A DNA stretch of 64,000 nt from Pelomyxa schiedti. Its lineage: Eukaryota; Evosea; Pelobiontida; Pelomyxidae. The stretch spans positions 9,617 through 73,616 of the forward strand of contig JAHLWZ010000798.1 in the NCBI GenBank assembly GCA_020536535.1. The letters are read 5' to 3'. Below are positions 48,430-60,134 of this stretch, one piece after another (positions within the stretch are counted from its first letter, which is position 1; the number at the start of each line of letters is the position of its first letter). Under the pieces are notes generated by a model that worked only from the letters and a program-made list of their open reading frames with translations, did not search any database and was not told where the DNA came from. A program made the translations under genes and the position numbers.

Positions 48430-48795
48430 GTGGAGGTGTTGCTGCTCCTGTGCACGGAAGGGTGAGATGGGGGAAACGGGGACAAGTTGGTTTTATTTTC
48501 AGAATACACAAATACAAAGGTTACAGGTATTTGTTAAACAACAGTTACGATTGTATGCTCTCATCTAGCAAACGTTTATCCTCTTGGCTCTCTATCTCGA
48601 TTTTGGGCTTCTCTCGTTCTATTTCGTGTGAGACTACAAACATGAAAGTGTAATACAACTTTGTGAGGACTGAACACGAAGTAAAACCAGCATTAGAATG
48701 AGAGGTAAAATCTCTAGCCCCAAGTAGTATGAGATATCAACCCACCAGTAACTTTCAGATACAGTATCATTCATTGTTACAATCTTGAGAGTGAC
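48430..48795. other. Spacer between tRNA-Gln and a membrane-protein gene
   Basis: Short ORFs only, with frame switches; no domain. Contains the region upstream of the tRNA on its strand. Coding-like CTCTATCTCGATTTTGGGC is not part of a recognisable gene. Confidence 0.4.
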
Positions 48796-49615
48796 TTAGG
48801 AGTAAGGAAGAAATAAGATGAAGGATAGCAGGGTACTTGTGAGAACAATTACCATGAGTACAGCTCTTGTAACAAAACAACAGGTGCACATAAGGGTCAG
48901 TGCTGTAACTCGTGGTAGTACAGCTCTTGCTGTCGGACTTCCACCAAAATTGTGCTGAGAAAGCAGCTTATATAATATAAGGCATCCATACATGAGGAAC
49001 CCCCCGGCAAGAATGAAATATATCGATACTGTCATCTATTATACAAGAAGGAGAGATTGTTAAAAGAAAATCTTTCTCCAGTATATGGTAACCCATATTA
49101 AGGCTGAAGTGAGGGAATCCCCAATACTTCCATCCTCCACAACATCTGCCGTGTAAGCACACACCAGAGAAATGAGAAAGAGGTAAAGGAGGCAGTTGAC
49201 AGACTAAATTTGATAGTTAATCACCAACGTGTAAAAGAAAGAAGTTGCATACAACAAGAATAAACTGCAAAAGTTTGTGTGTAAATTTAGTACTTGTTGA
49301 AAGTTTTGAGTGATAAATTTCTGCCCTTTGTCTGTTAGAAAAAGAAGCTCACGTTTTTCAGTACCAGCACATTAGGACAATAAAATAACATGAGAAGTAG
49401 ATGTAACTCGGGATATAATTTAGCAGGGAATTCACTGCATGCGGTATTATGCCATTGTTTATGCATATAAGTGCGAAGTATATAGCCCTGGCTAACCCGT
49501 ATTTTGGTGAACAACCAGCGATAACACAAGTAATAAAAAGGTGGGGGACTTACACCAACATCCAAGAATAAATAATACATGAAACCATACCTGATTCATT
49601 GTCAAAACAGGAAAA

Positions 49616-49652
<37 letters not shown>

Positions 49653-49861
49653 TGACCACAACACGCCTGCCACTTATTTTTCAACTCTTTTGTCTTGTAT
49701 GCCCTCCTGCACCTCTTCCCAAGCGACCAGCACGATATCGCGCTCAAAATGGCGTAGCACATCGACAGCGTAGCGTGCATCAACATGAGCACCCACTCGG
49801 GTGCGTCCACAACCACCGAGGACGACGACGAGGACGGCGGAGGTGGCGGCGGTTCCTCCAT
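48796..49861 (-). CDS. Multi-TM protein, TOM1/THH1-like
   Basis: ATG 49861 starts a short acidic/Pro/Ser leader (MEEPPPPPP), then TM1 (WVLMLMHATLSMCYAILSAI). Hydrophobic exons lie at about 49570-49080, with last exons ITVSIYFILAGGFLMYGCLI, LYKLLSQHNFGGSPTARAVL, VTALTLMCTCCFVTRAVLMV and a stop at 48796. The closing block, G-x-x-x-Y-G-x-x-L and V-T-x-L-T-x-x-C-x-x-C-F-x-x-R-A, resembles the last two TM of plant TOM1/THH1 seven-TM proteins. The middle exons are poorly resolved because the intron contains a 33-nt T run (plus strand A run, 49618-49650). The family call is tentative. Confidence 0.5.
49618..49650. repeat. Poly-A/T homopolymer of about 33 nt
   Basis: An almost pure A run on the plus strand inside an intron of the minus-strand membrane gene. 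A similar T run of about 22 nt is at 56769-56791. Both are intronic or intergenic; slippage variation is likely. Confidence 0.8.
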
Positions 49862-49946
49862 CAAACGCCAAACCCCCAAATTTGTGGCGAATTTATTTGT
49901 TGAACTTGTCTTGAGTTCTAGAAGTTCAGTGCATCAAGAGCGATTT

Positions 49947-51720
49947 TCAGGCGGTGGTGTTGCTGTAGTTGTAGTAGTAGTTGAAGGAGTTGGGGTGGTG
50001 GGAGTGATGGTGATGGGTGGGAGTGAGAGTGGGAGGCAGGGCTTGGTTGGACTTGGGCTGTAGTGGTGATTGGCTTGCACAGGCATCTTGTACAGGCTTC
50101 TTGTAGACTGTGGGTGCTAGAATGACCCTAATCTCGGGCTCAAGCCATGCTGCCCTTTGCATTACAAAATCTTTGCTCTGTTTGTGGGAAGAGAGTTAGT
50201 AGAGTTGGTCTTGTGTTATGCAACTTTTTTGGGTATACCTTGAAGTAGTAGTTGGGTTGAAGGGGATTCTTGTAAGAACGGGAATGGAAGGCTTTGGGCA
50301 AAACATTGCTAGAGACCCGGTCCAAATTTAGTAAGCCCATGTGTTTGAGGGTGCATGCTACAAGCTCTGAGCAAAACACGGAGCTTTCATCATCTTTTCG
50401 ATTCAGGTAAACAACTGACCGAACTATTGTCAACCATTTCTTTTGGTAGGACACATCTGCCATTTGCAAGAAGAACTTTTGGCAAAGAGTGAGAAAAGAT
50501 GCGTGGTAGGGTGGACATACACGCTCCATATCAGGGAAGTCCACAGCATTGTCCCCAGTTCTTCCAGGAAGAACCAGCCTTCGTATAAGGCAAAACATCT
50601 TGTGCTTGTATAGGCGTTCATAATCAAACAACCAGTAGCTAAAAGGTACGAGCTTTGTTTTTGTGGGTGAATGTCAAGATTAAAAATTGGAAGGAAACCT
50701 GTGTACCCCCTCCATGCCTGTTGTCAACTGTCCAATAGTCTGATTCGTAGATAAAAATCTATTGAACTTTAAAAATTTTACAAGTGATGGAGTGAGTACT
50801 TACATCATGGTCACTTCCTTTTGGCATGGTAAAGCCCTCAGACTCTGCTAAGTCATAATAGTTGTTAACTTTGTATGCTTCTCGGATAGCAGGGGATGGG
50901 TTCCTTATAATCTAACTTTATTTACTCTTTTTGAATGACTTTATTCTGCCTTACCACAGCCGCATGGCTCCAGTATGAAGTCGTCGCTGTGCAAACATTA
51001 CACTTGAATTGAAGTGACTTTTAGCCCATAAGAAACTATACCCAACTCAATTCCAATACTGTGCAATTCACTGCCATGGAAGATCATGATATCCTACAAA
51101 AAGCAAAAAAACAGAAAAAATAAGTGGGGTCAGGCATTCTCATAAGCGAGGGAACTCACTCCAGTCTCCAGAGACCCAGCGACCTCGCTGTACAAGTGGA
51201 CCGGGTACTGAATTGTCTTCCACTTGGCATTCACGGACTTGGCGGTTCCCTTAACAACCGAGTGGGTTCCCGTAATAGCCGAGTGCACAGCCGCCCTAAC
51301 ATGCGGGCGCTTCTTCCCGTCCCCACCCTCCCCACTCACTCCCTCCTCGCTCCCACCGACACTGACACTAGCACTGGCACTAGGAGTTGCAGTGGCAGTG
51401 GCAGTGGCCGTGGCCGTGGCTGAGGCAGCGGGAGTGGGTGATGGCGTTGCGGCGGCGGCGGCTGCTGCTGCTGCTGCGGCTGCTTTGGCCTTGGCCTTGG
51501 CGGCGCGCCTCTCCTGGACGGCGGTGTGTATCTTGGCGCGGAGGTGGACGTTGCGGTGCCACCTGGAGACGGGGGCGGCGGCTGGGGCGCCGGGGGAGGG
51601 CGGCCCAGTGACGACGAGGCTGCTGCCGTCTGCGGACACCGAGACCGACGCGGAGTCCTCGGGCGGGGTGCCGTATCCCGTGGCGTCCAGGACAACCGAC
51701 GCTGCTGTTGTGTCTGTCAT
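49947..51720 (-). CDS. Permuted papain-like (YiiX/DUF830-type) protein
   Basis: ATG 51720 begins a Thr/Ser/Ala/Val-rich N-terminus with a poly-Ala (12) and Ala-Thr repeats, then HSVVKGTAKSVNAKWKTIQY. The domain starts PVHLYSEVAGSLETGDIMIF, then HGSELHSIGIELG and ILEPCGC. A later exon has YERLYKHKMFCLIRRLVLPG, LTLCQKFFLQMADVSYQKKW, DDESSVFCSELVACTLKHMG and LLNLDRVSSNVLPKAFH. It ends with a Pro/Asn/His tail at 49947. 'GD-I-x-F-x-G', His and 'FCSELV' (Cys) are the signature of the circularly permuted NlpC/P60 (YiiX) family: His and Cys form the active site. The role could be amidase or lipid-linked thioester chemistry; unknown here. Confidence 0.65.
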
Positions 51721-52052
51721 TTGCTTGTTTGTGGGTTTTTTTATTTTTTTTTTGTTCTTTCCTTTGGCGTTTCGTCGGTTGCTTCGCTGGGGTTTTTCGA
51801 GAAGGAAGGAGAGCTATCCAGGAACTACTTGGGATGCGCTATGCATGGAAGTACTAGTTCAGCGAGTATGCCGCTGGGGAATAGTATCAGGCCTCTTTCT
51901 GAGGACTGGAAAACAATTGGGGATTTTTTGCGTCACACTCTATTTATGCCCCTTCCTTCCTTTAGATTTTTTTTTCAAAAAAACAGTGGGTTGCCGTGAA
52001 CGGTCAAAAGTTGAAAGGAAAAAAAAGAAAAAAAGATCCACAACCAAACGCA
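51721..52052. other. Divergent promoter region of papain-like gene and ARPC1
   Basis: 330 bases between two start codons on opposite strands. Contains a T-run (51737-51755) and an A-rich run (52016-52035). No ORF is credible. Regulatory elements are not identified. Confidence 0.6.
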
Positions 52053-53571
52053 ATGGCCGCAACACCGTCGGTAATTCGGCTCGTTCCTTGCATCACGTGC
52101 CACGCATGGAATGCGGACCACAGCAGTGCGTTGCGTGTTTTATTGGAATTTGTTTTGTTGTCGAGTACTGGGTTTTTTTCCCCTGCGGGCTGTGTTTTGT
52201 TGGCGTAACCGACATGATCTATTCGTTTTTTTTTTTTTTATGTGGGGCGGCGTGGCTAATCTGAACCACAGAACTTGCTTTGTGCCCAAATAACAATGAA
52301 GTTCAAATTTACAAGAAGACCACAGAGTGGACGTTGGAGTTCACCCTCAAGCAGGTCTTCTTATTCACAACTTATTTGCTTGTCTCTTTTTTTTTTCTCC
52401 CCCACTTTATTAACCGAGGTTTAGCATGATGCTGTTGTAACTTCCATCGATTGGGCTCCACGCACCAACCGAATTGTGAGTTGCAGCCAAGACAGGAATG
52501 CTTACGTGTGGGCTTTTGACGCCGAAGCCAACAAATGGAACCCCACATTGGTCATTCTGCGAATCAACCGCGCTGCCACTCACGTGAGGTGGAGCCCAGA
52601 GGGTAGGTTTTTGTTTCCCTGATTTTTTTTTTTCAACTCCCCTTCTAGAGAACAAGTTCGCAGTGGCCAGTGGAGCTAAGGTTGTTTCTGTTTGTCACTT
52701 TGAAGAGGATAATGACTGGTGGGTTAGCAAGCATATCAAGAAGCACAGATCAACTGTTACCAAAGTACGGTGTTTCAGATTATAGTTCTAAATCTTACGG
52801 GTGTTCAGGTCGCATGGCATCCAAACAATCAACTCCTTGCCACTGGCTCCACCGACTCCAAATGCCGTGTTGTAAGTTGCCAAATTAAGGGTATTGACAG
52901 GCGTTTGGCAGCCAGTTCTTGGGCTGGAGCTAAGCCACCTCCTTTTGGTGAAGTGGTTTGTGAGGTGGACTGTGGAGGCTGGGTTCATGGAGTTGCCTTC
53001 TCTCCAAGTGGTGACAGATTGGCCTTTGTTGGTCACGATGCGACTGTTGGCTTCGTTGATGCCCCAGCAACTCCCGGCGCCCCAACGAACCCCTGCATTG
53101 TGAAGCTGTCCACCCTCCCTCAAATGGATGTTCTGTTTGTGGATGAGAACCGTGCCATCACCGTTGGTCACGACTGCCAGCCCCTCTTGTTCACCAGCAG
53201 CGGACCTGGTGCATGGTAAGGGTTTCAAAATTTCCAGAAATTACTGGTAACTTTTGTAGGGCCTTCACCAAGAACCTTGATGAGAAGCCCAAGGCCACTG
53301 GTGGTGCAGCAGCCAGGGGTGGACCTGGGTCTGCCAATGCCTTTGACATTTTCAAAACGGCTACCGAGAAGGGTACCACCGACTCCAATGCCACCCAGAC
53401 TGTGTTGGAAACAAAACACCAGAACACGATCACGTATGTTACTTGCTTTTTCCCTTCCAATATACTTACATTCCGCACAGAATGATCATTCCATTCTCCG
53501 CCACCGGTGGTGTCCTAGCCGAGTACTCAACAAGTGGGTTGGATGGTGCCGTAATTGTCTGGCGTGTGTAA
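52053..53571 (+). CDS. ARPC1: Arp2/3 complex subunit 1 (ARPC1/p40)
   Basis: ATG 52053 starts [20 protein letters not shown]. After an intron come [20 protein letters not shown] and [120 protein letters not shown], and [21 protein letters not shown] Gly/Ala-rich linker near 53330 precedes [29 protein letters not shown] and the TAA at 53569. WD40 blades and the '[15 protein letters not shown]' block match ARPC1 closely. It organises the seven-subunit actin nucleator. Five or more introns. Confidence 0.95.
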
Positions 53572-53694
53572 GTGTTTCTGTGTTTGTTTACAGAGAGAAC
53601 CAAACATGTTTTTTCTTTTTCATCAAGTTCCATTTTTTTTTTTTTTAAACTCCAAACCAGAAGCTGCACGATCCGGAACGACTGTCCCATTCAC

Positions 53695-54397
53695 AGACAC
53701 CGAACATGGATTGGTACGTGCTGGGTTCGTGTGTGGCTGATGGCATCGCAATGACATCAGTGTCATCAGCAGTGCGTGTTGTTAGTTGCTGGGCGCCATA
53801 ATCATCAACCAATGAACTGGTTTTGGCACCGCACTGCGCCACGCACGCCGCCCAACCCACAACCCCTACCATAACAACCAACCCACAAAGTGGCACGACG
53901 CACGCCAATATTTCGGTGACACAACGAATTGACCGACCCCAACCCCAAGGTGTTGACCGTGGTCAAGTACGAGCACGGCGAGTGCACCACGTCGTTCATG
54001 GTGGGCCGCGTGAACGTGATAGGCTTCTTTGAGAGGCTGGTCACTCTGGCCGTCGCAGGCGTGCTGCTCTTTTCGGGTCACTGGATTATGGCTCTGCCTT
54101 GCGTGCTACTCTCTGTTCCTTTCATTGCATTGTATGTGGGCCTGTATGTTTTATTTATTTTAGGTTTTTGTTTAGGGAAATCCCTAGTCCTATCTTTCGT
54201 GTATTCCCTGTCTAACCTCAACAAACAGACTTTTTGCAAGAAGACCGGTGTTTGATCCAGACACACAGTTGCATAAGAAAGGACTACGCCGGCTCAGGAA
54301 ATGCCTTCTGGGCCTTGGTTCATTCCACGCTACACACTTCTTGATATTACTCTGGGTGCTACTAATTGATTCATTGAACGAGAAAAAATCGGGGTAG
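53695..54397 (+). CDS. Cornichon-family cargo receptor
   Basis: Three or more exons. The main exon (about 53932-54135) reads KVLTVVKYEHGECTTSFMVG, RVNVIGFFERLVTLAVAGVL, LFSGHWIMALPCVLLSVPFI. The last exon gives RRPVFDPDTQLHKKGLRRLR, KCLLGLGSFHATHFLILLWV, LLIDSLNE and a stop at 54395. 'LFSGHW', three TM segments and 'YDP/FDP-T' followed by 'L-x-K-x-x' fit the cornichon/Erv14 family, which escorts membrane cargo out of the ER. The start exon was not found: no in-frame ATG before 53932, so the 5' boundary is a guess within 53695-53931. Confidence 0.55.
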
Positions 54398-54533
54398 AAT
54401 TTGGAATAATAATAAGAGCTTTTTTGTTAAAAACACAGGTGGCATGTTCTTTCTATTTTACACTATGTGTGACAAACATGGGCACCACATTGTTATTTAC
54501 ACTCTTGTGTTGAGGTTTATGTTATCCTTTCAT

Positions 54534-55876
54534 TCAGGACTCATTCGTGGCCGAAACAACTGCGTTTGGCCTGTTTCCACCATCTTGGCAATCCCAGAAA
54601 TCTCTGACAAAGCTGCGGCACCCATCATACACCCTATTGGCACAGGATTCCCACTGCATATTGCAGAAGCCACCGCCTTCCTTGTCCTCCACCACAACGT
54701 ACTTGTACTCAAATCTTTGTCCCCGGAGTGGCAGCCTAGCTTTCCACATCCCCCCTTCAGTCCATTGCATTCGGTTTTCTGGAGATGCGGTCCACATTCC
54801 CAGCATCGGATTACTGCCCACAATATGTAAGTTCTGCCCGAAGCTGGTTATATAATGCACACTGAATTCCACAAGTCCATCTCCATCGTCCTTCCCCTCT
54901 TTGTCTCGGATATTTGCGCTTGTGCCAGATGCGGGCCTCTCGGGCGAGCCAACCAAGTCCGAGACGGATGTAACTGTTGTATTCCTTTCTGCCAAGCTCT
55001 TTGCCGATGCTGCAACGGCCACAGCCACCGCTCTCTGACATGCTAATCTTTTCCCAAATGCAATGAGCTGCTGCCTGAATCCAGAATTTGGGGAAACGAT
55101 TGGCCTTGCTGCTTTGGCAGCCCTGAGTGCTGCAGTGAAAGTCATTCCTTTGCGTTGCATAAGATATGCTATAACGATAGTGGCGCTTCTGCTCATCCCC
55201 CAAACGCAATGTACGAGGACTCGGCCAGATAGAAGTCCTTGGTCAATGAAATCTATGGCACGCTGGAAATGGCTGGTAATGTCGGCTTTTTCATCATCTG
55301 GAAGCCTGAAGAACCATAAGTTCAATCGAATGGGGAAAAAAAGGGGGGAACGTACGCCATGGCCTCCAGTCTGACGTGGCTCGGAAAGGCTTTGTAGTGA
55401 GCAACCATATCAGGAATGACCGCAACAGACAGAACATGTGTTATGCGGAAACGAGAAATAACCTGAAAGCTCATGAGTTTGTTACATAATTTAAAGGGGG
55501 AACCAACCTGCTGGTCATATGCGTTAAGTTGGTCACCCAAATACAGCCCCTGGATGATCATGTCAGGATCGGGCCTGTGCTTCGGGATGTACTGGTTCCT
55601 CGCGGGGTCGAACACAAAGTGCTTCTTGAACTCACCCCACGGCATCGGTGGGTCCACCAACGACTCGTTCTCATCCTCCGAGTCGTCCGAGAATGACTCG
55701 GCGTGCGTCGCGCAAGCGCCGCCGCCGCCGTGGACGTGGCCGCCGACTTTGCCGAACACAAAACGTCGCTGCGCCTGGGTATGAGCTTGGTTGGTGCCGC
55801 TGGCGTCGACGATGGCTTTGTTCCGAGTGTTGTTGCTGTTGGTTGACTCGGTTGTCGTGTTGCTGAGTGACGGCAT
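54534..55876 (-). CDS. Dual-specificity phosphatase with C-terminal CBM20
   Basis: ATG 55876 opens a Thr/Asn-rich leader with Gly/His and acidic segments. The DSP domain follows: DPDMIIQGLYLGDQLNAYDQ, FRITHVLSVAVIPDM, VRLEAM, then FFRLPDDEKADITSHFQRAI and DFIDQGLLSGRVLVHCVWGM with the active site HCVWGMSRS (HCx5R). It is followed by YLMQRKGMTFTAALRAAKAA and RPIVSPNSGFRQQL. A linker leads to a starch-binding CBM20: VEFSVHYITSFGQNLHIVGS, NPMLGMWTASPENRMQWTEG, MWKARLPLRGQRFEYKYVVV, and WESCANRVYDG. The layout DSP then CBM resembles plant SEX4 (DSP-CBM48); laforin has the CBM first. Likely role: removing phosphate from storage glucan. Ends at 54534. Confidence 0.9.
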
Positions 55877-55929
55877 GTTGGTGGTGGTTGGTCTCGACTC
55901 TATATATATGGTGTTTGTGTTGTGTTTGT

Positions 55930-56250
55930 TTTTTTTATATGTTTTCTTATATTTGTTGGAAATGCTTTTGAGGGAATTTATGGAGCATAATCTCTTTCCG
56001 GCGGCTGCATGTTCTGGAATTCCTGTTGCTTTTTTCAAATTTTCTTCCGTTTTTGCGAAGTGTTGGTTTCCGCATCGGGATCTTACTCTAATGCAGATGT
56101 TGATATTTGATTATTGGCTTCGTTTCTCCGCCGGTTCTTCGATGTCAGAAGCAGTCGCTTTGTGCTTCTATCTGCTCCTGAACTTGCTGCAAATCCTCAA
56201 CCCTCTCACAAAAACTCGTTCAGGCCCCGTGACTCTGTTGCGACGTAAAA
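55930..56250 (-). CDS. Possible small coiled-coil gene
   Basis: In the gap between the phosphatase and the PP2A gene, minus-strand frames read ERVEDLQQVQEQIEAQSDCF (about 56220-56160) and, after frame change, CGNQHFAKTEENLKKATGIP then EHAAAGKRLCSINSLKSISN (about 56075-55960). Helical and charged, unlike intergenic sequence here. No ATG or stop was fixed, and no domain is recognised. A short two- or three-exon gene is possible. Confidence 0.3.
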
Positions 56251-56408
56251 TGAGCTGAGGTAACCAAAGAACCTGAATACATCGAATCTCCAGGAGATTA
56301 CGGTAGAAAACAAAATAGAAGAAAAACAAAAGCTAGATCTAGTGGTGCGTACGCGAAAGGCAACGAGCAACATCTTGCTCCCACAAGACACACACAGGGC
56401 ACACGGCG

Positions 56409-58893
56409 ATGTACACCACAGAGACAGATGACTTGGAACAAGAGGACGACGGGGGAGACGCAGGGGACGGGGCAGACGCGGCGGACGGGGGAGAAGATGT
56501 CGGGGAGAGGTCCCCGATTACCATAATGATAGAGCAGCTGAAAAGCGACGACACGCAGCTTCGTCTCAACAGCATGAGGCAGCTGCCGATGATTGCGACC
56601 GCTTTGGGACCTGATAGAACGAGAACGGAATTGTTGCCTTACTTGGCTGGTGAATTTCCCTTTTTCGTTTCGTTTCTTTTCTTTTTTCCCTAACACCAAC
56701 CCTCCTCCGTGATCTAGAACCAACTTTTTCTGAGTTGGTTCCAGACGCAGAGAAGCGTGGACCTTCGGTTTTTTTTTTTTTTTTTTTTTTTTTCCCCTTT
56801 AATTTAAAAACCCTTTGTTGAAAAGATTGCGTGGAGGATGAGGATGATGTGTTGATAGCACTGGCGGCAGAGTTGGGGAGATTTGGAGATTACATTGGGG
56901 GGAATGAGCATTCGGCTTTGCTGTTGCCCCCTCTGGAGTCGTTGGCCTCTGTGGAAGAGATCAATGTGCGCGACAAGGCATGTGAAAACCCAGTTCCTTA
57001 CCATTTCCTTGACAGTCTCTCTCTCTTTTTTTGGCTTTTATTTTTCTATGGCGGTATCAAGGCTGTAGAGACTCTTATCTCCATAGCTCAAGTAATCCCT
57101 TCAAACACGTTTGCAGAGTCTTTTACAGCAATGGTAAAACGACTTGCAGCACGAGAGTGGTTCACATCACGTGCCTCAGCTGCATCCCTGATTCCCCATG
57201 CATATCCACATACACTGGAGTCTTCCAAAAAAGAGACTAGAGGGTCTGTATGCAAGTTCCAATGTGGCTCTGATTTTCATTAGATTGTTATTCCAACTGT
57301 GCCGGGATGAAACTCCAGTTGTCCGTAGAGCATGTATCAGTGCCATAGGGGTGCGCCAGACACAGCTATGCAAAGCAAAAAACTAAAATTCCTAGATTCT
57401 TTCCAAACACCTTGAACCTGCTGTGATTAAGGATGAATTGGTTCCAGTTTTCCAACTTCTTGCAGCTGATGAACAGGTCAGTCCCCTCTCAACCTCTGCG
57501 CAGGGGAAAAAAAAAAGCCTCTCACCATTTCACATATGTGACCAAAAACAGAGATGCATTACAACTCCCTCTTTAGGATTCTGTTCGACTGCTGGGTGTT
57601 GATTCAACAACAGTGGTTTGCAAGAGCCTTCCTCCCTCGGATGTGAGTATCATGATTCCAACAATTTTGGCTTGCTGCTGTGATAAATCATGGCGTGTAC
57701 GATACATGGCTGCTGACCGTATCATAGAGGTATTGAATTTACTCATGCCAACGCCTTTTAATTCTTTAGATATCAGAGTCAGTGGGCCCGGCTGTAACTC
57801 AAAACGAAATCCTCAATTGCTATGTTAGTCTTTTCAAGGACACAGAGGCAGAAGTCAGAACCGCATCAGCTACACATTTGGCTGAGTTTGCAGGTCGTAT
57901 ACCTCATCCCCTTGTGGTCTCCAAGCTTGTACCTTGCATAAGAGATCAAATATTAACTACAATGGACCCATCTCAGCATGTCCGAGGTTTCACTTCTTTC
58001 ATCTGTCTTTCTAACAGTGCTCTCAGCTGCACTTGCCGGAGTAATATCTAGTCTGGCCCCAATTTTGGGGAGAGACGATACTGTTCAATATCTGGTTGAC
58101 GTTCTTGTAGAACTTCTAAAGGACGACTTCCATGAGGTGGAATTGCGAGACATAATGAAAGTTCTCATATTTTTCAGGTTAGATTACATATTCTTTCAAA
58201 ACTCGAACCTGTTCACAAAGTTATTGGTGTTGAAATACTTTCACAAGCTCTTCTGCCAGCATTTTTCAAGCTGGCAGAAGATAGGCAGTGGCGTGTGAAA
58301 TTATCCATCATAGAATACACACCACAACTGGCACAACAACTGGTACAAGCACCTACTAAACTTCCCACTCTCACCTTACAAAGGGGATAGAGTTTTTTAA
58401 TCAAAAACTCAATGACATGTGTCTCATGTGGTTAACAGACCCTGTATTTGCCATACGTGAGGCAGCAATACAGAACCTCAAGAAACTCACACAAGTATTT
58501 GGTGTCCAGTGGGCCCAGCAATTTGTTATTCCGCGGGTAACTGCTCTCAACAACCACGCAAATTACTTGCACAGAATGACGACGCTCTTTGCTTTAACGG
58601 TGAGCAGCGTTTCTTTCACCATTCTGCTCTAACATTTGACGCAGGAACTTGCTTGCGTTGTTGATGCGCAAGTGATAGCAGGAACTTTTATTCCCCTGGC
58701 AACAAGAATGGCACAAGACCCCGTAGCAAACGTACGCTTCAATGTGTGCAAGACCATGCAAGCCATGATACCATTTGCAGAAGCAAATACAGTGGCCTCT
58801 GAAATTAAGCCACTGCTCTTAAAGTTGGAAACTGATCCGGACAGGGACGTTCAATATTTTGCCAAGCAAGCACTCTCACAGTGTGAACTTTGA
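56409..58893 (+). CDS. PPP2R1A: PP2A scaffolding A subunit (PR65)
   Basis: ATG 56409 starts an acidic leader ([20 protein letters not shown]), then HEAT repeats in many short exons: [20 protein letters not shown] and [60 protein letters not shown]. Others are [123 protein letters not shown] and [19 protein letters not shown], ending TGA 58893. Each has the PR65 'V-R-x-x-A-x-x-x-L' inner helix. The protein bridges PP2A catalytic and B subunits. An acidic N-terminal leader is added relative to animal PR65. Confidence 0.95.
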
Positions 58894-59074
58894 AACACAA
58901 CTGCAACAAATTCTCACAGTTGACTCAACTGCAACAAATTCTCGCGGTTGACTCTCAAAAAGTGGTTTCTTTGTTTTTTTTGGCTGCTACGGGCACGTTT
59001 TTTTACGGCAGACTCTGACCTCTTTGTCTGCATAAAATAAAGGCTTGTGAGTGTTTGCAGAGAGATATTAAGCC

Positions 59075-60134
59075 TTAATGCCTAGTGAGCCTCAGTGCGT
59101 TTCCCACCAACAACAAGCCATCACCACCCACGCCAACAGAACCACACTGAAAAGTGCATGAAACCACCAGCCCAGGTTTATCCTCCCTGATGGCACACAG
59201 TGGGTTGCCGTCATCCCAATCCGCCACCAGTGTCACCTGTGTGGGTGAAACTGTGAGAAATATTTGCCAGTACGCATGGAGGGTCAAAGGGGAACAGCAA
59301 CAACAAACAACATTACAGGTGTGTGTTGCGTTTGTGTGACTACAGAATCAAGGGAAACTATGCATACAGTTCCAGTTGTGGAGCGTGCTAGAACTGTGCG
59401 CCTTTTGTCGCTTCCTTGTGTTATTGCTCTCACGTTTGTCATGATTGGATGCGTTGGGATGTGGACTTTTCCAAGGTGCACATCGGCACTAGCATCAGCA
59501 GCTACGGTGAAGGGATTGTAGTTGCCACTCTGGAATTTACCCTACAAAACTTGTTGGGAATAGAACTTGGCAACAATAGTAAAGTACAAACCGCTGGGTA
59601 TGAATATCCTGAGGAATTCGTGAAGCAGCAGAGGACTACAGTGGTTCCACTATCTACTGCTTGTGCCAAAAGGTTTCCATATGGGTCTGTGATGTTTTTA
59701 CTGCGCCAGCAATAGTATTTACTGTTAAAGTTCATTCCATAAATAAAAGCCAAAGAAATGGCGATGTGAAGCAGCTCTCTACCTTTTTCAATCGACTGCC
59801 ATATTGTGCACAGAATGGCGTCGTACCCATTAAATGTCTTACCCTGTAGATTACCAGGATTTACCAATGTCTCAACCTGTGAGCCTTGTGGCAGCACCGG
59901 AGTTAGTGCGACCGTTGTCGGGCAATAGCCGTCGTTGTTGGTGACGTGGAGCACCCTCAGTGGGTGGCAGCGTAACCCCATAGCGTGCGTTGGCTGCAGG
60001 TCGAAGCTGTAGCCCTTGACTTTGCCGGTGCCTCCACAGCATGGGCACGTGGAAAGAGTGACTTTGAGCAAGTTGGGGTGGCTTTGCAACAGGGCAAGGG
60101 CTGCCTGCACCTCCTCGGGCGTAGCTGCGGACAT
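59075..60134 (-). CDS. Uncharacterised protein with CxxCxGxG motif
   Basis: ATG 60134 gives MSAATPEEVQAALALLQSHP, LLKVTLSTCPCCGGTGKVKG (Cys-Pro-Cys-Cys-Gly-Gly-Thr-Gly, a DnaJ-type CxxCxGxG half), then YSFDLQPTHAMGLRCHPLRV, LHVTNNDGYCPTTVALTPVL. Later exons read NLQGKTFNGYDAILCTIWQS, AVDSGTTVVLCCFTNSSGYS and YPAVCTLLLLPSSIPNKFC. The last exon carries FLTVSPTQVTLVADWDDGNP, LCAIREDKPGLVVSCTFQCG and ends NALRLTRH at TAA 59075. The single zinc-like half motif and repeated Cys suggest a structural zinc site. No family identified. Confidence 0.55.

Noticed and set aside
51224..52264. 346-residue plus-strand ORF over the papain-like gene start
   Set aside because: Its first half is the antisense of the poly-Ala/Thr leader, it lacks a domain, and the papain-like frame has clear motifs.
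53965..54030. Alternative Arg/His-rich frame across the cornichon exon
   Set aside because: The hydrophobic frame with LFSGHW and the FDPDTQ block fits a family; the other frame does not continue.
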